Shown here piece by piece: positions 1 to 6,883 of a stretch of 30,653 nt of DNA. The notes beneath the pieces were generated by a model. It was not told the origin of the DNA, did no database searches, and saw only the letters and a list, made by a program, of their open reading frames with translations. Position numbers and translations under genes: made by a program. Position 1 is the stretch's first letter, and every line of letters begins with the position of its first letter. Origin of the DNA: a virus; IMG/VR virus record IMGVR_UViG_3300037153_000498, positions 1-30,653 of that record; one strand, 5' to 3'.

Positions 1-165
1 TGTCCAACTTCCTAGGGCAGGTTTGACCTGACAATGAGGACCGTGCACTTCCGGGCCTGTACCCGATGCGGCTGGCCAACCTGGGTCGGACTCGATGGCG
101 ACCGGATGGCGCTGCTGGTGGTGGCCGACTACGCGCCGATCACAGCAGCGGCCGAAGTGCAGGCC
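1..165. repeat. Terminal direct repeat, left copy (circular overlap)
   Basis: The first 165 bases recur at 30489-30653 with a single difference (G at 39 against A at 30527, synonymous in an Arg codon). This marks a circular molecule or a terminally redundant genome opened inside a gene. A single-base difference is odd for a purely assembly-made overlap and may reflect population variation. Confidence 0.93.
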
Positions 166-417
166 AAGCTGGAAGGCCGGGGGTCATTCATCATGAAGCT
201 GACCCGGCCACTGCGGATGCAGCGCAGGGATCGCTGGGGCATCGCCAGCTTCCCGGCCGGGCAGCACAGTCAAGGCCCCGGCCGGGTTCGGTATGTCGTG
301 CTGGCCGAACACCGATGTGGCATGACCCTGCCGGTGGACGATCCCGGGCTGGTGTCATTGATCATGCTGGATCAGCCCGGGCCTGCTCGGGTCATTCATC
401 AGGAATGCCCTTACTGA
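34..417 (+). CDS. Cys-rich small phage protein, unknown function
   Basis: A 127-aa protein. Its N-terminus has a CxxC pair (ACTRCGW, residues 9-12), with further cysteines near the C-terminus (EHRCGM and QECPY), a pattern suggesting a structural zinc site. The start at 34 is chosen because the same ATG and reading frame are preserved in the terminal copy at 30522, where the only base change is silent. The shadow frame starting at 66 lacks the Cys pairs. It lies first in the rightward late-side block, 34 bp before the HNH gene, with the iteron-rich gap immediately upstream. I have the impression that similar proteins occur near the terminase end of actinophage genomes, but I cannot name a function. 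DNA binding through a zinc ribbon is one possibility and is not shown. Confidence 0.75.
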   Translation: MRTVHFRACTRCGWPTWVGLDGDRMALLVVADYAPITAAAEVQAKLEGRGSFIMKLTRPLRMQRRDRWGIASFPAGQHSQGPGRVRYVVLAEHRCGMTLPVDDPGLVSLIMLDQPGPARVIHQECPY

Positions 418-451
418 CAAGGGATTCACAGATGATCAGCTGCTAGGTATC

Positions 452-1060
452 ATGCGCGCCATCATGTCCAGCAGCCTTAAGCCCGGGGGCAGCACCCGGC
501 AATGGCGCAAGCTGAGGGCAGCCAAAGCTGAGGAACTGAGGCTGGCCGGTGGCCTGCCGTGCTGGCGCTGTGGCCGGATGCTGTACCCCGGTGATCAGTG
601 GTGCCTGGGTCACCTGATCGACCGGGCGTTGGGTGGTGATGATCAACTGCTGGATGTCGAGTGTGCCGATTGCAGCAACCGGTCAGGGGGCAGGCTGGCC
701 CACCAGCTGAAGGCCATGCGACGCAGGCCACGGATGATCAAGGCACCGGTGATGGCCAGGCCAGGGCAACCCTGGCCCGATGATCAAGTGGTCAGGCATC
801 AGCAGATGATCAACGACGCACAGTTGATCAAGGCTCAAAACGATCTTGTCACGCAAATGATCATGAGTGGCCGGCAAAACCATGATCAACAGCCAGACCA
901 TGATCATCCAGCAGCCGGGATTTTTGTCGGCGCGATGCCGGGGACACCTCCGCTGTCCCGTGAACCCCCCACCGGCCATGATCAAATCCAGGTGATCATG
1001 AAACCCCCGATGCCGACTGATATTGATCACGAAGCGGTCAGACGGGCCACATTCAGTTGA
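452..1060 (+). CDS. HNH homing-type endonuclease
   Basis: A 202-aa protein. The N-terminal half carries an HNH core: a CWRCGR zinc pair (about residues 38-41), a GHLIDRALGGDD segment (about residues 55-66) with the His and acidic residues, and an ECADCSNRSGGR segment with the second Cys pair and the Asn. HNH proteins beside terminase genes are common in HK97-type phages, and some are needed for terminase cleavage or packaging. The C-terminal 100 residues are low in structure, rich in Asp, Gln, Met, Ile and His, and encoded by DNA packed with TGATCA, so this tail may be shaped by the DNA motif rather than protein function. An alternative start is at 464. Sure about the HNH domain, unsure about the biological role. 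Confidence 0.85.
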   Translation: MRAIMSSSLKPGGSTRQWRKLRAAKAEELRLAGGLPCWRCGRMLYPGDQWCLGHLIDRALGGDDQLLDVECADCSNRSGGRLAHQLKAMRRRPRMIKAPVMARPGQPWPDDQVVRHQQMINDAQLIKAQNDLVTQMIMSGRQNHDQQPDHDHPAAGIFVGAMPGTPPLSREPPTGHDQIQVIMKPPMPTDIDHEAVRRATFS

Positions 1061-1079
1061 TCTTGGAAGGATTTGATCA
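735..1079. repeat. Dense TGATCA cluster (11 sites in 345 bp)
   Basis: Hand-located TGATCA sites begin at 735, 781, 807, 825, 858, 883, 901, 979, 993, 1024 and 1074. The cluster covers the 3' part of the HNH gene and runs to the next start codon. This is far denser than chance for a GC-rich sequence and denser than elsewhere in the window, where roughly one site per 100-120 bp is seen in the terminase gene. Confidence 0.85.
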
Positions 1080-1504
1080 TGGACTGGTACAGCGGCGAGA
1101 AGACCAACAGTGTGGACCTGAAGATCAACAGCTACTGCTACGTAGACCCCACTCGGTACACCAAGCCCCAGCCCGGTGAGGGCACGGTGCGCTATTACCT
1201 GTATCTGAATCTTGATCTTGCCCTGAAGGCCGGATACCTGACCGGAGTCCTGCGCCTCCGGGCTGTCCGTGAGCCGGTGGAGGATGCCACGGCCTACCTG
1301 GACATCACAGTGACCCGGAAGGACACCAAGATCACCAGCGATGATCTTGATCAGGTGTCGGACACCTTCGAATGGCTGGTGACTCATGAGTGGATCGGCG
1401 CGGCTGATGATGACTATGATCAACTGCGCTGGGACATCAAGGCGGGCCCGGAATTCGATCATGCCGCGATGACCACTCGCTATGCCAAGGCGTTTGCGGG
1501 ATGA
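1079..1504 (+). CDS. Conserved-looking phage protein, unknown function
   Basis: A 141-aa acidic protein (many Asp, for instance AADDDYDQLRWD) with no membrane segment and no recognised domain. The ATG at 1079 is preferred over the upstream TTG at 1073. The GGAAGG at 1065-1070 lies about 8 nt from this ATG, and the intervening bases form the GATC that precedes many starts in this genome. The gene lies between the HNH nuclease and the small terminase, and its stop overlaps the next start (ATGA), so it is co-translated with the packaging genes. A packaging or terminase accessory role would fit the position but is inference. Confidence 0.7.
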   Translation: MDWYSGEKTNSVDLKINSYCYVDPTRYTKPQPGEGTVRYYLYLNLDLALKAGYLTGVLRLRAVREPVEDATAYLDITVTRKDTKITSDDLDQVSDTFEWLVTHEWIGAADDDYDQLRWDIKAGPEFDHAAMTTRYAKAFAG

Positions 1505-1866
1505 CCGACATCCTGCAACTGGCGGCATCGGGCCTCAGCATCGGCGAGATAGCCAGGGCTGCCCAGGTGGACCCGGCTACAGCCGTGATCATGATCAACC
1601 AGGCGATGGCTGACCAGCTGAAGCTGAGCCAGGATGAGGCCCGGCTGTTGGAGTCGGTCCACCTGGACATGATTCGGGCAGCGCTGACCCCCTACGCCAT
1701 GCAGGGCAGCGCCGAGGCTGCCCGAATCCTGGTGCGCGTCCACCAGGCCAAAGCCAGTCTTCTCGATCTTGCCTACGTCACCCCTGCTATCCCGGAGGAC
1801 GGGGGTGAAGATGATCTTGACCGAATCCGCCAGGACCGCGAGGCCAGACGTGCGTCCACGGATTGA
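1501..1866 (+). CDS. terS: Probable terminase small subunit
   Basis: A 121-aa protein starting with a helix-turn-helix-like segment (about residues 7-30, with LSIGEIARAAQVDPAT), followed by helical sequence and an acidic then basic C-terminus. Small terminase subunits bind the packaging start site on concatemeric DNA through such an N-terminal HTH and oligomerise through the helical part. It lies directly upstream of the large terminase and overlaps both neighbours: ATGA with the gene before, and 56 bp with the large subunit. Sequence similarity to a named TerS family was not tested, so the call rests on the HTH, size and position. Confidence 0.65.
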   Translation: MTDILQLAASGLSIGEIARAAQVDPATAVIMINQAMADQLKLSQDEARLLESVHLDMIRAALTPYAMQGSAEAARILVRVHQAKASLLDLAYVTPAIPEDGGEDDLDRIRQDREARRASTD

Positions 1867-3226
1867 ACTGGTCCCACCGTGCCGAAGCACGGCAGCCCCG
1901 GAGGTCTTCAGCCTGCTGGACATGCTGGGGATGCCCCTCTACCCCTGGCAGCGCCGCTTCCTGGTCCAGCTGTTCGCTGAAGATGATCATGGCAAGTGGG
2001 CAGCCCCCCAGGCCTGCCTGATCGTTCCCCGGCAGAACGGCAAGTCATACCTGATGGCTGCCGTGATCATGGCCAAGCTGTTTCTGTTCAACGAACAGCT
2101 GATCACCTTCACAGCCCATCGAGTGGACACAGCCCTGGAGGTTTTCAACCTGGTCGATCAGCTGGCCCGGAGTCACCCGGCTACCCGGAAGCGCATCCTG
2201 CGGACCCGGAGGGCTGGCGGCAAGGAAGCCATCGAACTGACCAACGGGCAGCGGTTCAAGATCATGGCCCGGGCCCGGGGCACCGGCCGGGGTTTCGCCG
2301 GTGACACGGTGATCATGGACGAAGCGCTGGAGCTACGGGACCAGAACAGCATCAACGCGCTACTGCCCACCCTGGCTACCCGGCCCAACAGTCAGCTGAT
2401 CTTCGCCAGCAGTGCCGGGGACCGGGGCAGCGTGGTGCTGGCCGGGGTCCGGTCACGTGGCCATGCCGGGGCCCCACGGCTGCTGTTTGTCGAGTATGCG
2501 GCCGACCCGGACGCTCCGCTGGATGATCATGATCAATGGACGACGGCCAACCCCGGCTGCCCGGACCTGATCAGTTTCGACGCCATCCAGCAGGAACTGG
2601 ACAGCATGTCCGCTGATGGCTTCCGGCAGGAACGGCTGGGCATCTGGGCCGATGAACTGAGCCGGGCAGTGATCCCGGCCCAGGTCTGGCGGGACACCCT
2701 GCGGACCGTCCAGACCCTGCCGGAACCGGGCAGGCTGGGGCTGGCTTTCGATGTGGCTACCGACCGGTCCGCTTCATCGATCATGATTGCCTGGAAGGTC
2801 GCTGATCAGCTGATCCACGTCCGGCTGTCCCGGCACGCGGCCGGGGACAACTGGCTGACCGATGAACTGGCAGCCCTGGCCCAGGCCTGGCAGGTCCCGG
2901 TCACCTTCGATGACGCAGGCCCTGCCAGGGACATCGGAGAGGCCCTGAGGCTACGGGGTGTCGCGGTCGAAGCCGTTGGTGGCCGGGACTTTGCCGCCAG
3001 CTGTGCCCGGCTGGTCAGCGGGCTGACCGGTCAGCTGATCACCCATCACCCGGACCTGGCCCTGGACCAGGCAGCCGGGAACGCCACGGCCAGGAACGTC
3101 GGGGAAGCCTGGGCTTTCGCCAGACGCTCCACTTCCGTGCCGATCAGTCCCTTGACGGCAGCTGCCCTAGCGGTCTGGGCCATTGATCATGTCAAGCCGC
3201 CACGGTCCCGGTTCAAAATCTACTGA
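1811..3226 (+). CDS. terL: Terminase large subunit
   Basis: A 471-aa packaging motor with ATPase and nuclease parts. The Walker A-like segment VPRQNGKS places the key Lys at about residue 78. Walker B is VIMDE with Asp170 and Glu171. The C-terminal nuclease-like half has acidic clusters at FDVATDRS and TFDDAGP. The protein would translocate DNA into proheads and cut concatemers. An in-frame ATG exists at 1769, but 1811 is preferred because GGAGG at 1796-1800 and GGTGAAG precede it and because it reduces overlap with the small subunit. Length is slightly short but normal for actinophage TerL. The downstream portal gene begins 12 bp later. Confidence 0.93.
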   Translation: MILTESARTARPDVRPRIELVPPCRSTAAPEVFSLLDMLGMPLYPWQRRFLVQLFAEDDHGKWAAPQACLIVPRQNGKSYLMAAVIMAKLFLFNEQLITFTAHRVDTALEVFNLVDQLARSHPATRKRILRTRRAGGKEAIELTNGQRFKIMARARGTGRGFAGDTVIMDEALELRDQNSINALLPTLATRPNSQLIFASSAGDRGSVVLAGVRSRGHAGAPRLLFVEYAADPDAPLDDHDQWTTANPGCPDLISFDAIQQELDSMSADGFRQERLGIWADELSRAVIPAQVWRDTLRTVQTLPEPGRLGLAFDVATDRSASSIMIAWKVADQLIHVRLSRHAAGDNWLTDELAALAQAWQVPVTFDDAGPARDIGEALRLRGVAVEAVGGRDFAASCARLVSGLTGQLITHHPDLALDQAAGNATARNVGEAWAFARRSTSVPISPLTAAALAVWAIDHVKPPRSRFKIY

Positions 3227-3238
3227 GGAAGTTTGATC

Positions 3239-4441
3239 ATGACCCTGCCCAGCATCGGTAGCCCCGTGATCACCCAGCCCTGGAGTCAGGTGATCTTTCC
3301 GCCACCCACGGTGTTGCCGACCACACCCCCGATGACTGCTGCCCGGGCCAGGTCCATACCCAGTCTGGCCCGGGTACTGCAACTGATCAGCGGGCTGATC
3401 CGGCAAATGCCGATGGATGACTACCGGGGAGTGGACCCACTGCCCCGGCCACGGATGCTGGAGGCCCCAGACCCGACAGTCGCTCGATCATGGTGGGTCG
3501 GCAATCAGGTCGATGACTACCTGCTGCACGGGAACGCCGTGCACGTGATCACCAGCCGGGATGCCACCGGCTGGCCAGCATCGGCGGCCTGGGTGCCCGC
3601 TGAGTGGATCACCATCACGTGGGATATCGACCGTCCCGGCCAGGCCAGCTACTGGGTGGGTGGGGAACGGCTGCCCCAGCGGGATGTGGTGCATGTCCGG
3701 CGAGGGGCCGACCCCTGGTGCCCTTACCGGGGAGTGGGCTTGGTGGAACAGCACCTGGGCACGCTGACCCGGGTAGCCGCCGAGGAAGCCTACGAAGCAT
3801 CCATCCTGAGTGGGGCAGCTGTCCCGTCTGTGGTGGTGATCAGCCCCAACCCTGACCTGAGTCAGGAAGAAGCCACTGATGCCCAGACCATCTGGGAGAG
3901 CAAATACGGGGGCGACCGACGCAGGCCAGCGGTCCTGCCAGCCGGAACCCAGGTGATGCCACTGTCCTGGAGTCCCACCGATGCCCAACTGAACGAAGCC
4001 CGGAAGCTGTCCCTGCTGGATGTGGCGAACCTGGCCAACCTGGACGGCTACTGGGTGGGTGCCCCGGCATCCAGCTTCACCTACCGGTCCCCGGGCCCGA
4101 TGTATCTAAACCTGATCAGGCAGACGATTGCCCCGATCACCGAAGACTTCGAACTGACCTGGAGTGATGCTTGGTTGCCCCGGGGCCGACGGGTCCGATT
4201 CGACCGGTCTACGGTGCTCCGCGATGATCAAGCCACCGAGGTCAACACCTTGTCGAAAGCCATCACGTCCAAGATCATGACCGTGCCTGAGGCCCGGGTC
4301 TATCTCGGACTGACCCCGGAACCACCCCCGGAACTGGTGGACTCCGAACCGGAACCCCCGGCCATCCCTGGTGAAGACCTGCCGTCCACCACTAGCCCGG
4401 TCACCACCACCGGGGGCCCAGATGATCAGGAAGGAAGTTGA
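3239..4441 (+). CDS. Portal protein (HK97 family)
   Basis: A 400-aa protein that would form the dodecameric ring at the DNA entry vertex. Sequence typical of phage portals is seen around residues 65-130 (DYRGVD, VGNQVDDYLLHGNAV, PAEWITI) and in the later QIDQ-free helical part with LARGY-like replacement by APASSFTYRSPG. The C-terminal 50 residues are Pro/Glu/Thr-rich and probably disordered. The start is the ATG at 3239 rather than the TTG at 3233: GAGGAAG at 3224-3230 lies 8 nt before it, with the GATC in the spacer. It sits in the canonical position between large terminase and prohead protease. Confidence 0.88.
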   Translation: MTLPSIGSPVITQPWSQVIFPPPTVLPTTPPMTAARARSIPSLARVLQLISGLIRQMPMDDYRGVDPLPRPRMLEAPDPTVARSWWVGNQVDDYLLHGNAVHVITSRDATGWPASAAWVPAEWITITWDIDRPGQASYWVGGERLPQRDVVHVRRGADPWCPYRGVGLVEQHLGTLTRVAAEEAYEASILSGAAVPSVVVISPNPDLSQEEATDAQTIWESKYGGDRRRPAVLPAGTQVMPLSWSPTDAQLNEARKLSLLDVANLANLDGYWVGAPASSFTYRSPGPMYLNLIRQTIAPITEDFELTWSDAWLPRGRRVRFDRSTVLRDDQATEVNTLSKAITSKIMTVPEARVYLGLTPEPPPELVDSEPEPPAIPGEDLPSTTSPVTTTGGPDDQEGS

Positions 4442-4443
4442 TC

Positions 4444-5070
4444 ATGCTCGACACCATCACCCTGCGGGCCCCGGAGGTCCGGACCTTCCCGGCACTGGAG
4501 CTACGGGATGCCGAGTCGGACGGCCGATGGCTGACCGGTACGGCAGTGCCCTATGACGAGTGGGCCAACATCGGCTGGTTCCTGGAACAGCACGCGCGGT
4601 CCAGCTTCAGCAAGTCGATCACTGAAGCCGCCCAGAAGCTGCCGCTGTTGCTGTGGCATGACAACCGGTCGTTTCCGGTCGGGATCAGCGATCACTGGGC
4701 CGATGCCGCCGAAGGGCTGCAAGGCCGGTGGAAGATGGACGATAGCGAGGAAGCCAGCCGGGCCGCCGATCTTGCGTCCAAGGGCCTGCTGACCGGGCTC
4801 AGCATCGGCTTTGCCCCGATTCGGTCAGTCTGGCAGTACGTGGAAGATGATCAATGGGACCCGGACTTGGGTCCGGACCATATGGACCGGGTGACCCGGG
4901 TCGAATCCCGGCTGCTGGAGGTCAGCTTGACCCCGACTCCGGCCTTTGCCGGTGCCAAGGTCAGCCTGGTCCGGTCCCGGGTGCATCGGAACCGGACTCG
5001 TGAACCGGGGAAGCCCAGCCCGGAACTGGTCGGCTGGCGGAACTACCTGACCAGCATCAAGCGCGGCTGA
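4444..5070 (+). CDS. Prohead (capsid maturation) protease, HK97/S78 type
   Basis: A 208-aa serine protease that would process the capsid N-terminal delta domain and itself during head maturation. The family pattern is visible: the LLLWHD segment gives the catalytic His at about residue 72, the GLLTGLSIGF segment gives the Ser at about residue 120, and LEVSLTPTPAF follows at about residues 158-168. The ATG at 4444 is chosen over the TTG at 4438 because AGGAAGGAAG ends 6-7 nt upstream. Its stop overlaps the start of a small membrane protein (TGATG). The length fits the family. The position directly after portal and before the capsid gene strongly supports the call. Confidence 0.92.
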   Translation: MLDTITLRAPEVRTFPALELRDAESDGRWLTGTAVPYDEWANIGWFLEQHARSSFSKSITEAAQKLPLLLWHDNRSFPVGISDHWADAAEGLQGRWKMDDSEEASRAADLASKGLLTGLSIGFAPIRSVWQYVEDDQWDPDLGPDHMDRVTRVESRLLEVSLTPTPAFAGAKVSLVRSRVHRNRTREPGKPSPELVGWRNYLTSIKRG

Positions 5071-5231
5071 TGACTGTCCTGACCGTGATCATCGGTGTCT
5101 TCCTGGCCGTGTGGCTGGCCGGGCTGGCTGTGCTGACCTGGCTTGATGTATGGCCCCGGCTGGTGGCCCTGCGGAAGGCCCGGGAGGTCCGGAAGACCGA
5201 TGACCGGTTGATGCATAGCCCCGATGGCTGA
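5070..5231 (+). CDS. Small single-pass membrane protein
   Basis: A 53-aa ORF, MTVLTVIIGVFLAVWLAGLA at its N-terminus, with one clear hydrophobic segment (about residues 3-25) followed by a basic cytosolic-looking tail (LRKAREVRK). It overlaps the protease stop by one base, which implies coupled translation. No family is recognised. The membrane segment followed by positive charges suggests an N-out/C-in orientation by the positive-inside rule. A membrane protein inside the head operon is unusual but is seen in phages. Lysis or superinfection roles are possible and not evidenced. Confidence 0.6.
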   Translation: MTVLTVIIGVFLAVWLAGLAVLTWLDVWPRLVALRKAREVRKTDDRLMHSPDG

Positions 5232-5283
5232 CCCCGTAGCGCTGGTAGCCCCCAGGGCCACATCAGGGCAGCGGCAAGGGCTG

Positions 5284-5320
5284 AAAGTGGCTCAGAACGG
5301 CATACAGGGCCTGTCAGAGG
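5284..5320 (+). repeat. Dispersed intergenic repeat, copy A
   Basis: The core AAGTGGCTCAGAACGGC followed by a near-identical TACAGGG and CCTGYCAG stretch matches 16167-16205 closely. In both places an AGCTGGGTGGTGG block follows within about 25 bp (here 5336-5348). Both copies lie in non-coding DNA at module ends. Confidence 0.8.
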
Positions 5321-5332
5321 CAAGATTGGGCC

Positions 5333-5382
5333 CCCAGCTGGGTGGTGGAACCCCCGAGGACCCCTAGGGCCACCCAGCTGGG
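5333..5382 (+). terminator. Strong inverted repeat, possible terminator or RNA structure
   Basis: The 13-base arms CCCAGCTGGGTGG (5333-5345) and CCACCCAGCTGGG (5370-5382) are perfectly complementary across a 24-nt loop. No T-run follows, so it is either a non-canonical actinobacterial terminator, an mRNA-stabilising structure before the capsid gene, or a protein-binding palindrome, since each arm also contains the palindrome CCCAGCTGGG. Confidence 0.6.
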
Positions 5383-5572
5383 CTGATCAATGACCCGGGT
5401 TTGCTCCAGCCACTTCCAAGATCAGCTGCCCGGGGTTTACACTCCAGCCGTTCCCACGTCGGAGCGCGCCCAGCCGGGCCCGTAGCAGCAGCCGGGCCAA
5501 CAGCCCAGCTGGGGGGCTGGCCACCACCTGGGAAGGCCCATCGTGCCCTTCCATGATCAAAAAGGTGGTGTC

Positions 5573-6883
5573 ATGCCGCGCCCGAACCCAGTGCTTCAGC
5601 GGCTGCTGGAGCAGCGAACCGAGCAGGAAACCTTCATCGATCAGCTTCTTGCCCGGGTGCAGGAAGAAGATCGTGATCTTGTCGATGCTGAGCGCTCCAA
5701 CCTGGAGGCTGCCCGGCAGCGGATCACTGAACTGGATGCCCAGATCAGCCCGCTGGAACAGTTCGAAGCCGTCCGGCAGGCCCATCAGGCAGCCCTGCCG
5801 AACGTCCAGCCCCGGCAGCGGCCAGCTGCCAGCGACCAGGCTCAGCGGGCCCCGCTGACCGTCCGTGATCGAGAACAGCACTACACCAGCCCCGGGGCTT
5901 TCGTAGTGGACTTCATCCGGGCCCGGGGCTACCCGGGGATGGGGCAGGCCCCGGATACCGACGCGCGCCAGCGGATCGGGGCTGCCCTTGGCCGTGACCT
6001 GGATGATGTGCTCCAGGCCCGGGCCATCGTCAACCAGACCACGGCCGACACCCCCGGCCTGCTGCCTGAGTTGATCATCGGCCAGATCAACACTGACCTG
6101 GATGCTTCCAGGCCGCTGATCGCCACCTTCGGGGCCCGGCCACTCGGGGGCATCCCGGGCAAGAAGTTCAACCGGCCGGTGGTCACCCAACACACCCAGG
6201 TAGGTGAGCAGACGGCAGAGAAGACCGAACTGCCCAGCCGACAGCTGAAGATCGATTCCGTGGAATGGTCTAAGCGAACCTTCGGCGGGGCCCTGGATGT
6301 GTCCCGGCAAGACATCGACTGGACCAGCCCGGCAGCCTGGGACGCCATCCTGACTGACCTTCAGGGCATGTACGCGGCCTTCACCGATGACGAGTGCGCC
6401 CAGGACTTCGCTACGGCTGTCACCACCGAAGTGCCGATCAGCGACCCCACGGACATCAAGGCCTGGGTGCAAGCGCTCTACGATGCAGCGGCGGCAGCGG
6501 CTGTCGGTGGAGTCCAGGGCCGGGCCACGGCTGCCCGGCTTCCGAACCACATCTGGGTGAGCATCGATCAGTGGGCTGCCCTGGGTGTGGTGATCGACTC
6601 CATCCGGGTCAGCGGGGTGCAGGCCCTGGCCCCCGGTGCGTCCAGCCCGACCACTTTCGCCGGAGACATCCTGAACGTGGCCAGGACCGTGGTCCCGGGC
6701 TTCCCAGAGGGAACGGTGATCGTCGGCCGGACGGACAAGTTCGAGGTCTATGAGGAACGGATCGGGCTGCTGTCGGCCATCGAGCCGAAGCTGCTGGGTG
6801 TCGAGATTGCCTATGGCGGTTATGCGGCCTGGGGCCCTCTCGACGCCACGTGCTTTGCCAAGGTGGCACCAGCGGGCCCTTAG
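5573..6883 (+). CDS. Major capsid protein, HK97 fold, with N-terminal delta domain
   Basis: A 436-aa shell protein. The first 90 or so residues are charged and helical (LLEQRTEQETFIDQLLARVQ and on), matching the scaffolding delta domain that the adjacent protease removes. The remainder fits the HK97 fold: LPELIIGQI, a central FGGALDVSRQDIDWTSP region, and the C-terminal GGYAAWGPLDATCFAKVAP strand. The ATG at 5573 is chosen over the GTG at 5543 because AAAGGTGG precedes it at proper spacing. The gene ends in a TAG placed directly behind a GGGCCCT slippery heptamer and a stable hairpin. A fraction of ribosomes should therefore make a longer form of about 509 aa. Confidence 0.92.
   Translation: MPRPNPVLQRLLEQRTEQETFIDQLLARVQEEDRDLVDAERSNLEAARQRITELDAQISPLEQFEAVRQAHQAALPNVQPRQRPAASDQAQRAPLTVRDREQHYTSPGAFVVDFIRARGYPGMGQAPDTDARQRIGAALGRDLDDVLQARAIVNQTTADTPGLLPELIIGQINTDLDASRPLIATFGARPLGGIPGKKFNRPVVTQHTQVGEQTAEKTELPSRQLKIDSVEWSKRTFGGALDVSRQDIDWTSPAAWDAILTDLQGMYAAFTDDECAQDFATAVTTEVPISDPTDIKAWVQALYDAAAAAAVGGVQGRATAARLPNHIWVSIDQWAALGVVIDSIRVSGVQALAPGASSPTTFAGDILNVARTVVPGFPEGTVIVGRTDKFEVYEERIGLLSAIEPKLLGVEIAYGGYAAWGPLDATCFAKVAPAGP
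6874..6880 (+). promoter_or_regulatory. Programmed -1 frameshift slippery site in capsid gene
   Basis: The heptamer G GGC CCT fits X XXY YYZ (GGG, CCC, T) exactly in the capsid reading frame and is followed immediately by the capsid stop TAG (6881-6883). Slipping back one base leads into the open -1 frame that encodes a recognisable domain. A perfect hairpin begins 5 nt downstream, the usual distance for a stimulator. Confidence 0.82.

Larger units (their letters stand above)
5232..5572. other. Non-coding gap between protease and capsid genes
   Basis: This 341-bp stretch has no convincing rightward gene. It contains one copy of a dispersed repeat (5284-5320), a strong inverted repeat (5333-5382) and then GC-rich sequence leading to the capsid ribosome binding site AAAGGTGG at 5562-5569. 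It probably separates transcription or expression of the capsid gene from the upstream head genes. A long leftward ORF (5387-6550) runs mostly through the capsid gene and is judged a shadow. Confidence 0.6.

Noticed and set aside
5387-6550. Long leftward ORF (387 aa) across the capsid gene
   Set aside because: It is antisense to a well-supported capsid gene, has no ribosome site or motif and arises from GC-rich codon bias.
6850-6882. Independent gene starting at GTG 6850 instead of a frameshift
   Set aside because: The start lies inside the capsid gene without a Shine-Dalgarno site, while a complete -1 signal and a homologous domain explain the ORF better.
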